From Candidatus Alistipes faecigallinarum (GTDB lineage: Bacteria; Bacteroidota; Bacteroidia; Bacteroidales; Rikenellaceae): a DNA stretch of 64,000 nucleotides. The notes beneath the pieces were generated by a model. That model made no database searches, was not told the DNA's origin, and saw only the letters and a program-made list of their open reading frames with translations. The translations under genes were made by a program, and so were the position numbers. The DNA lies in NCBI GenBank assembly GCA_019115605.1, contig DXDG01000018.1:62001-126000 (forward strand), read 5' to 3'. This document shows, in pieces, positions 25,190 through 32,070 of this stretch (position 1 is its first letter; each line of letters opens with the position of its first letter).

Positions 25190-26437
25190 ATGATATTGAA
25201 AGCCAGAATGTTGAGTATGTTGCTGCTTGCAGCGCACATGCTTCTGTGGTTTGCGGGATGCAACGACGACAAGGGCGGGGATTCGAAGGAATCGCTTGCT
25301 TCGATCGTGGCAGAGACCGTGAATTATTCGACAACGACGAACTGTATCACGACCCAGGGCGCACGGGGTGTAACCTATGCAGCCGTTATCGCCGGTCAGG
25401 GCGAGGAGGTGTGGTGCTCGTTCGCACTCAATGAACCGATCACCGAGACAAACGGCACGGCGGGTGATCCCCTCTATCTCTATCTGCAGCCGAACCGCAC
25501 GGGCGAGGATCGTACGGCCCGTATCGACCTGACCTTTTCCGACGGTTATGCCGCGTCGTTCACGATGACGCAGCGCTCGTCGGGATCGACGACCACCTAC
25601 GACTACGAACGGTCCTGGGGCGAGCAGCCCGTCTATCTCGAGAATGCCGATTTTATCTACAAGACCTATTATACGACGCTGACGACGACCGAATACGTTA
25701 CGGGCGGCTACAAGCGGAACTATTCGATCTGCTACGACTGCGGGAAGCACGTTTCGCGCTGGGTGGCTTATCCGGTGCACTATTGCTATACGACGCCCGC
25801 CGGAAGCCGTACGGATGCCTGGTCGTTCGATCCGAACAACCAGCCTCCCGCCATTCCGCGAGAATACCAGCAATATATTCTCAAGGGTTACGGACCCTAC
25901 GGCTACGATCGGGGACACATGCTGGCATCGGCCACGCGCTACAACAACGACGCCACGAACGAGATGACCTTCTATGCCACGAACATGATGCCGCAGGCGA
26001 GCCGCTTCAACCAGGGTATCTGGGGCACGCTCGAAGGCCTGGAGCGCGGCTGGGGTCCTGAGCGGCAGAAGACCGACGGGAAGTTCATCAATTACGACAC
26101 GCTCTACGTCGTAACGGGAACGCACTTCGCTACGGACCGTACGATCGACAACCAGAACGGCCCGATTGCCGTGCCGTCGCACTGCTGGAAGGTGATGCTG
26201 CGCCAGCGGGGCAACGAGAACCGGCAGATCTCGGAGTTCGGCGCCGACGAGCTGAAGGCCATCGGCTTCCTCTTCACCAACGACAATGCGGGCGCCGGAA
26301 TGTCGCTCCGCGAGGCGGCCTGCACGGTCCGCGAGATCGAGGAGCTGACGGGCTTCACCTTCTTCCGCAACCTCGATCCCGGGGTCGCCGAGACGGTCAA
26401 GGGCCGGATGGATTATTCGGACTGGCCGGGGTTGTAA
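25190..26437 (+). CDS. DNA/RNA non-specific endonuclease lipoprotein (NUC1 family)
   Basis: A 415-residue lipoprotein (lipidated C24 in WFAGCNDD). A BACON-like beta domain spans about residues 38-125; the beta-beta-alpha-metal nuclease domain fills the rest. The active-site motif DRGH is in GYDRGHMLASA (general base H243), with the metal-ligand Asn in FYATNMMPQ and the rest of the fold (GIWGTLEGLERGW) present. This family cleaves both DNA and RNA without sequence preference using Mg2+. Lipid anchoring puts it at the envelope, where it would digest extracellular or periplasmic nucleic acid. It lies 102 bases after the lipoprotein gene, behind a hairpin. An in-frame ATG at 25208 is an alternative start. 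Confidence 0.92.
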   Translation: MILKARMLSMLLLAAHMLLWFAGCNDDKGGDSKESLASIVAETVNYSTTTNCITTQGARGVTYAAVIAGQGEEVWCSFALNEPITETNGTAGDPLYLYLQPNRTGEDRTARIDLTFSDGYAASFTMTQRSSGSTTTYDYERSWGEQPVYLENADFIYKTYYTTLTTTEYVTGGYKRNYSICYDCGKHVSRWVAYPVHYCYTTPAGSRTDAWSFDPNNQPPAIPREYQQYILKGYGPYGYDRGHMLASATRYNNDATNEMTFYATNMMPQASRFNQGIWGTLEGLERGWGPERQKTDGKFINYDTLYVVTGTHFATDRTIDNQNGPIAVPSHCWKVMLRQRGNENRQISEFGADELKAIGFLFTNDNAGAGMSLREAACTVREIEELTGFTFFRNLDPGVAETVKGRMDYSDWPGL

Positions 26438-26469
26438 GGATTCGGGAACAATTTTAATCGAAACCATAT

Positions 26470-27501
26470 ATGAAGAAAATTCTTTTGACAGGACTGTTTG
26501 CCGTCTTGCTTGCGGCAGGCTTTGCGCAGAAGCCCTACAAAGTGGTCTTCTACAACTTCGAGAACCTCTTCGACACGATCAACGACCCCGGTGTGAACGA
26601 CACGGAGTTCACGCCCGAGGGTCCGAAGAAGTGGAACTCGTACAAGTACAACAAAAAGATCGGCAATCTCGAACGGGTGCTGTTCGATATCGCCTCGGCC
26701 GATCAGGATTTTCCGATCGTCATCGGCGTTTCGGAGATCGAGAACCGCTCGGTGATGGAGGATGTGATCGCCACGCCGAAACTCGCGAAGGGCAACTACC
26801 GCATCGTGCACTTCGATTCGCCCGATGCGCGCGGTGTCGATGTGGGTTTCTACTACCGTCCCGACGTCTTCAAGCTGGAGGGCAGTGCGGCCGTTCCGTT
26901 CCACATGCCCGACAATCCCGACTTCCGCACGCGTGATTTCGTAACGATGTGGGGTACGATCGAGGGTGAGCCCTTCTATTTCGTTGTCTGCCACTGGCCC
27001 TCGCGTCTGGGCGGGCAGGCCGCTTCGGCTCCGAAGCGGCTGGCAGCCGCCACGCGGGTTCGCGAGCTGGTTGATTCGGTCCAGCAGGCCAACCCCGCCA
27101 CGAAGGTGGTCGTGATGGGCGACCTGAACGACGACGCCACGGACCGGAGCATTGTCGAATGCCTCGGTGCGAAGGGCAAGCTCGGTCAGGTGGCAGCCGG
27201 CGACATGTTCAACCCCTTCATCGCCATGCTGAAGGCCGGTTACGGATCGCTGGCCTACCGCGACGACTGGAATCTGTTCGACAACATCATCGTTTCGGAG
27301 AATCTGGCCACGGGATCGACCGGTGAACTGAAGCTCCAGCGGGTCGGCGACACGAAGTTCTACGGAGGTATCTTCCGCCGTCCCTACATGATCCAGAAGG
27401 AGGGCCAGTACAAGGGTTATCCGCTGCGTACGTTCGTGGGCAACAACTTCCAGGGCGGTTTCAGCGATCACCTTCCCGTCTATATCTACATCGCAAAATA
27501 A
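26470..27501 (+). CDS. Exported endonuclease/exonuclease/phosphatase-family protein
   Basis: A 343-residue protein with a signal peptide (about residues 1-19, LLAAGFAQ). It has the DNase I-like EEP fold: the first strand YNFENLFD, the metal-binding Glu in GVSEIENRS, the N/D pair in VVMGDLNDDATD, and the C-terminal catalytic GGFSDHLPVYI (D-H pair). Members hydrolyse phosphodiesters or phosphomonoesters; nuclease, nucleotidase and phospholipase roles all occur. Between a NUC1 nuclease and a TonB receptor, cutting oligonucleotides further is the most likely role. It is 32 bases after the NUC1 gene and 11 bases before the receptor gene. Confidence 0.92.
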   Translation: MKKILLTGLFAVLLAAGFAQKPYKVVFYNFENLFDTINDPGVNDTEFTPEGPKKWNSYKYNKKIGNLERVLFDIASADQDFPIVIGVSEIENRSVMEDVIATPKLAKGNYRIVHFDSPDARGVDVGFYYRPDVFKLEGSAAVPFHMPDNPDFRTRDFVTMWGTIEGEPFYFVVCHWPSRLGGQAASAPKRLAAATRVRELVDSVQQANPATKVVVMGDLNDDATDRSIVECLGAKGKLGQVAAGDMFNPFIAMLKAGYGSLAYRDDWNLFDNIIVSENLATGSTGELKLQRVGDTKFYGGIFRRPYMIQKEGQYKGYPLRTFVGNNFQGGFSDHLPVYIYIAK

Positions 27502-27512
27502 CGTTCGAGTAT

Positions 27513-30350
27513 ATGAAACAAAAACTTTTCCTATTTCTGATGCTCATCGCCGCGACGGCCTCCGCCTATGCACAGGATGGCGGTATCCGCGGCAAGGTCG
27601 TTTCGCGCAACGGTCGTGCGGCCGTGAGCGACGTGAAGGTAACCGTCGAGTCGCTGGGTCTTACGGCTACGACGGACCGGGAGGGACGGTTCCTCTTTGA
27701 GAATCTGCCCGCGGGCCAGTACATGATCCAGTTCTCGACGCCCGAGTATGAGGATCTCGAGCTGATGGTCCGCGTGAGCAACGACTTCATCCAGGATGTC
27801 AAGTCGGTGGTTATCTCGCCGCTCGGAGGGTTCAATGCGGTCGATGGAGCCGTCTTTGTCGAGTCGGACAGCGAGACCGATTCGGACATGCAGGCGCTTC
27901 CCGGCAAGCTCTCCTCGTCGAAGGATCTCTTCAGCAACATCGCCTCGTACCGCTTCAGCGAGATGCGTTTCAATGTCCGCGGTCTCGATGCGCAGTATTC
28001 GGACATCATGCTCAACGGCATCCGTTTCAACGATGCCATGACGGGCTACGGACCCTGGTCGCTGTGGAGCGGTCTGAACGACGCCACCCGCAACCAGGAG
28101 AACACCTCGGGCCTTGAGATGATGGACTACGGCGTGGGCGGTATCGGCGGCATGACGAACATCAACGCGCGTGCCTCGCAGATGCGCAAGGGCTTCCGCG
28201 TGAGCGTTTCGAATGCCAACCAGCTCTACCGGTTCCGTGCGATGGTCTCCTACGCTTCGGGACAGCTGGACAACGGCTGGTCGTATGCCTTCTCGTTCGG
28301 TACGCGCCAGGGCGGCAACGGCTATGTGGACGGTATCTACTACAACGCCTACTCCTACTTCGCTTCGGCCGAGAAGCTCTTCGGCAACAACCACCGCCTG
28401 GGTCTGACGATCATGGCTTCGCCTACGGAGCGCGGTGCGCAGCAGGCCTCGACCGACGAGGCTTACGGCCTCTTCGGCAACAACTACTACAACCCCAATG
28501 TGGGTTATCAGGCCGGCAAGCTGCGCAACTCGCGTGTGCGCGACATGCACGAGCCGATCGCCATGCTGACCTACACCTGGGACATGTCGGAGCGCACGCG
28601 CCTGAATGCCGCCACGTCGCTGCGTTTCGGCAAGAACGGCTACTCGGCGCTGACGTGGAACGGCGGTCCGGATCCTCGCGGCGATTACTACCGTTATCTG
28701 CCCTCGTACGCCTTCGGACAGTATATTCCGGGCGAAACGTCCGAGCAGACCTTCTATTTCGACATGCAGAAGTATCTTGACCGCGCCGTGAACTGGACGG
28801 GCATGCTCGACTTCGACGACTTCTACAGCAAGAACAAGTATATCGACACCGAACTGAAGAACATGTCGGGTCTTGAGGAGTATGCGGGTACGCATTACCG
28901 CTCGAACTACATCCTCGAGGAGCGCCATACGGACCAGCTCGACTACAACTTCGCCGCCAGCATCCAGCACGAGATGCGCCACAACATGCGCATCCTGGGC
29001 GGCGTGAACCTGCGTGTGAACCGCACCTGGTACTACGACGAGATCAAGGACCTCTTGGGCGGAGACTACTGGTACGACATCGACAAGTTCGCCGAGCGCG
29101 ACATGTCGAGTACGACGGCCGCCCAGAACGACCTGGACTACTACGAGGCTACGGGTCATGCCCGCATTGCCCGCGAAGGCGACAAGTTCAGCTACAACTA
29201 CCGGGCGCACCTGCTCGAAGGCAATGCCTGGGCGCTCTATTCGTGGCGCAAGGGCGGCTTCTCGATGGCCGTTGCCGGTGAGCTGGGCTATTCGACGATG
29301 CACCGCGAGGGTCTGTGGCGCAAGGGCCTCTTCCCCAACAATTCGAAGGGCGACTCGAAGAAGCTCGAGTACCTGACCTACACGGCCAAGGGCAATTTCG
29401 GCTACAAGTTCTCGCGGGCCCATTCGCTCGAGGCGAACATTGCCGTGATGCAGCAGGCTCCGAAGTTCGCCACGGCATTCGTTTCGCCGCGTACGCGCAA
29501 CACGACGACCCCGGGTCTGAAGGCCGAGAAGATCTTCGGCGTGGATCTGACCTACAACCTCAATCTGCCCTATATCAAGGCGCGCGTGTCGGGTTACTAT
29601 ACGACGATCGAGGATCAGTCGAAGGTTATCTCCTTCTACGACGATACGCGCAGTTCGTTCACGAACTTCGCCATGAGCGGCATCGACAAGCGCCACTACG
29701 GTCTGGAGGCCGCTGTTTCGATTCCCGTCTGGAACGGTCTTTCGGTCGTCGGCGCCCTGAGCCTGGGTGACTACACCTATACGTCGAACCCGAATTTTGT
29801 GCAGACGGTGGACAACGTCGATCGGATCGTGCTGCGCGACAAGGTAACCTGGAAGGGCTTCCATGTCGAGAGCACGCCGCAGACGGCGCTGAACGTCGGT
29901 CTGGACTACCGCGGACCGCAGAACTGGTTTGCGTCGGTGAACTTCAACTACTACGACAAGCTCTACCTCTCGATGAACCCGTTCTACCGCACGGCGAAGG
30001 CCATCGAATACTACACGAACGTCCTCTCCAACACCAATTCGACGACCGAGCAGCAGCTCTCCGCCATCGAGTCGATCCGGGAGGTTCGCAAGCAGGAGTG
30101 CTTCGGCGATTACTATACGTTGAGTGCGAGCGTGGGCAAGAACTGGTATATCGGCCAGTACATGCTGGGCTTCAGCCTTGAGGTGAAGAACATCCTCAAC
30201 AACCAGGATATCCGTACGGGCGGCTACGAGCAGATGCGTATGAACCGTGTTCGCGCCAGCAACGGCGAGACGCGTTACAAGCGCTTCGACTCGAAGTACT
30301 TCTATATGCTGGGTACGAACTATTACCTGAATGTATATCTGCGATTCTAA
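27513..30350 (+). CDS. TonB-dependent outer-membrane receptor of the nuclease operon
   Basis: A 945-residue receptor: signal peptide (about 1-21, ATASAYAQ), CarboxypepD_reg-like domain (GIRGKVVSRNGRAAVSDVKV), plug (YRFSEMRFNVRGLDAQYSDI, then GIRFNDAMTGYGPWSLWSG), and a large barrel ending in the aromatic LNVYLRF. There is no SusD gene next to it; instead DUF5689 lipoproteins flank the operon. I infer energy-dependent import of nuclease products (nucleotides, oligonucleotides or nucleosides), but phosphate-ester ligands of other kinds remain possible. It is followed 19 bases later by the last gene. Confidence 0.9.
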   Translation: MKQKLFLFLMLIAATASAYAQDGGIRGKVVSRNGRAAVSDVKVTVESLGLTATTDREGRFLFENLPAGQYMIQFSTPEYEDLELMVRVSNDFIQDVKSVVISPLGGFNAVDGAVFVESDSETDSDMQALPGKLSSSKDLFSNIASYRFSEMRFNVRGLDAQYSDIMLNGIRFNDAMTGYGPWSLWSGLNDATRNQENTSGLEMMDYGVGGIGGMTNINARASQMRKGFRVSVSNANQLYRFRAMVSYASGQLDNGWSYAFSFGTRQGGNGYVDGIYYNAYSYFASAEKLFGNNHRLGLTIMASPTERGAQQASTDEAYGLFGNNYYNPNVGYQAGKLRNSRVRDMHEPIAMLTYTWDMSERTRLNAATSLRFGKNGYSALTWNGGPDPRGDYYRYLPSYAFGQYIPGETSEQTFYFDMQKYLDRAVNWTGMLDFDDFYSKNKYIDTELKNMSGLEEYAGTHYRSNYILEERHTDQLDYNFAASIQHEMRHNMRILGGVNLRVNRTWYYDEIKDLLGGDYWYDIDKFAERDMSSTTAAQNDLDYYEATGHARIAREGDKFSYNYRAHLLEGNAWALYSWRKGGFSMAVAGELGYSTMHREGLWRKGLFPNNSKGDSKKLEYLTYTAKGNFGYKFSRAHSLEANIAVMQQAPKFATAFVSPRTRNTTTPGLKAEKIFGVDLTYNLNLPYIKARVSGYYTTIEDQSKVISFYDDTRSSFTNFAMSGIDKRHYGLEAAVSIPVWNGLSVVGALSLGDYTYTSNPNFVQTVDNVDRIVLRDKVTWKGFHVESTPQTALNVGLDYRGPQNWFASVNFNYYDKLYLSMNPFYRTAKAIEYYTNVLSNTNSTTEQQLSAIESIREVRKQECFGDYYTLSASVGKNWYIGQYMLGFSLEVKNILNNQDIRTGGYEQMRMNRVRASNGETRYKRFDSKYFYMLGTNYYLNVYLRF

Positions 30351-30369
30351 CCGAGAAAGACGACGATTT

Positions 30370-31617
30370 ATGAAAAGATTGCATATGATACTGGCATTCG
30401 CGGTCGCACTGCTGACCGTCGGGTGCTACAACGATTTCGACACCCCGGCACCCGAGAAGCTCTATACGGACGGGGACATGACGGCGCTGGGTCTCGAGCA
30501 GCTCTCCATCGCCGATCTGAAGGCGCAGTTCGAGAAGGCCTTCGGCAGCATCTCCGGTACGGGTACGAACAGCAGCTTCTCGACGACCTGCACGCTGAAA
30601 CTCGGTGCGCTGGATCTCGACGAGGAGGGTTTCGAGGGTCTCCGCGGCTGGGAGGATGCCTCGAAGTACTATATCAAGGGCAAGGTGATCAGCAGCGACC
30701 GTCAGGGCAACATCTACAAGTCGCTGTTCATCTACGACGGCACGGCCGCCATCGAGCTGAAGCTCTACAGCGGACTCTACATGGATTTCTATCTTGATCT
30801 GGAGGACATGGTCAGCCAGTGGGTCTATGTGCGTCTGGACGGCCTCTATCTGGGCAACTACCGCATGATGCTTTCGATCGGCGATGCCCCCTCGGACGGT
30901 TACAATACGGCCGGCCGCCACAAGTACTACGCCAACTCGAATCTCGACGATCCGAAGATCTCGGCACTCAATGTCTTCGCCGGTGAGAAGACGACGCTCG
31001 ATGCGTCGGATATCCTGGAGGTGGACGAGAACAGCTACCGCACGCTGCTCACGGGCGCTGCGAATATCAAGAGTGCTCTGGGACGTCTGGTGCGTTTCAA
31101 GAATGTCAAGGTGCGCTACGCCGGGGTCAAGGACCAGAACGGCGATGTGCCCTCGATGATCATGAACGGCTCCTATACGAACCCCTATCCGAGCTGGATC
31201 GTTACCGACTGGGGCGATGCACAGTTCGGCACCTGGTACTACTGGGCCTACAACCGGAACAATGTCCGGCTCTACGGTTCGGTGATGATCTCCTACAACG
31301 ATGCGGCGAAATACACCTCGGATCCGGGCATCTATACGGTACGTACGAGCGGTTATTCGCAGTTTGCCATGAAGCCCATCCCGAAGAACGGTGCTGTGGG
31401 TACGGTGCTGGGTATTTTCGGCATCTATTCGCAGAAGAGCGACTTCACGGGAGGCTCCTATGACTATGCGCAGTACCAGATTTCGGTCAGCCGCCTGGAG
31501 GATCTCCAGTTTGCCGAGGAGGATCTGCTCACCGAGGAGTGGATCCAGGCCAATACGCCGGCCGAATCGCTGAATCCGCCCGTAAAGGTCGGCGGCGACG
31601 ACTACGAGAACCAGTAA
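30370..31617 (+). CDS. DUF5689 lipoprotein
   Basis: A 415-residue lipoprotein with lipobox LLTVGC (Cys at about residue 19). DUF5689 begins around residue 45 (LSIADLKAQF) and holds its usual OB-like strands: YYIKGKVISSDRQGNIYKSL, then IYDGTAAIELKLYSG. The C-terminal half repeats a similar beta pattern (RFKNVKVRYAG, then MISYNDAAKYT). OB-like folds often bind nucleic acids, which fits the operon; ligand binding is not proven. It may act as the surface lid or capture protein for the receptor, replacing SusD. ATG 30370 gives the signal peptide. A strong terminator follows. Confidence 0.85.
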   Translation: MKRLHMILAFAVALLTVGCYNDFDTPAPEKLYTDGDMTALGLEQLSIADLKAQFEKAFGSISGTGTNSSFSTTCTLKLGALDLDEEGFEGLRGWEDASKYYIKGKVISSDRQGNIYKSLFIYDGTAAIELKLYSGLYMDFYLDLEDMVSQWVYVRLDGLYLGNYRMMLSIGDAPSDGYNTAGRHKYYANSNLDDPKISALNVFAGEKTTLDASDILEVDENSYRTLLTGAANIKSALGRLVRFKNVKVRYAGVKDQNGDVPSMIMNGSYTNPYPSWIVTDWGDAQFGTWYYWAYNRNNVRLYGSVMISYNDAAKYTSDPGIYTVRTSGYSQFAMKPIPKNGAVGTVLGIFGIYSQKSDFTGGSYDYAQYQISVSRLEDLQFAEEDLLTEEWIQANTPAESLNPPVKVGGDDYENQ

Positions 31618-31636
31618 CGATTCCCGTCCCGATTGC

Positions 31637-31672
31637 AAAAGCCGGAGGCACCAGACGTGCCCCCGGCTTTTT
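31637..31672 (+). terminator. Intrinsic terminator of the nuclease/TonB operon
   Basis: AAAAGCCGG-A-GGCAC, loop CAGAC, GTGCC-C-CCGGCTTTTT; it ends the five-gene operon 20 bases after the last stop. Confidence 0.88.
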
Positions 31673-32017
31673 GTCTCTATGGAGAACCGTTTATTGGTCG
31701 CGTTTATCGGTCGCTGTTTGCCGTTTGTCAGACGCCGGAACCGGCCGCCATTCCGGTCTCCGTGCCCGCCATTCCGATCCCCGTGTCCGCTGTACGCCCC
31801 CTCCGTGCCCGCTGTCCGTCCTTCATTTTCCCTGTCCTGCCGCGTTTTCGAACGATCCGACTTTCTGCCGTATTCTGCCGCTTCTCACCGCTTCTCACCG
31901 CTTCTCACCACTTCCCACCTTCTCCTTTCCCGGTATTTGCGGCATCTCCCGGACTGCCGACCGGACACGGGGACGACTTCAGCTTCGGATTCCGGGAGGA
32001 GATGGTGCAGCTGCATG
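31673..32017. repeat. Gene-free spacer with short degenerate tandem repeats
   Basis: No gene is supported between the two terminators. The spacer is C/T-rich on the plus strand and holds a 10-bp tandem repeat (31861-31920; units such as CTTCTCACCG, three near-perfect copies with decayed copies on both sides). There is also a looser ~21-bp repeat around 31747-31825 (CCGCCATTCCG-type units). Long open frames crossing it are shadows of the M16 gene. Confidence 0.6.
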
Positions 32018-32051
32018 AAAAAACGGTTCCCGCTTACTGGCGGGAACCGTT
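32018..32051 (-). terminator. Intrinsic terminator of the M16 peptidase gene
   Basis: On the minus strand: AACGGTTCCCGC, loop, GCGGGAACCGTT, then a T run. It lies 20 bases after the stop at 32071. Confidence 0.9.
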
Positions 32052-32070
32052 CGTTAAGCCGGGAGAATGT

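Noticed and set aside
31861..31920. Possible CRISPR array
   Set aside because: The units are only 10 bp and have no spacers, so this is a simple tandem repeat.
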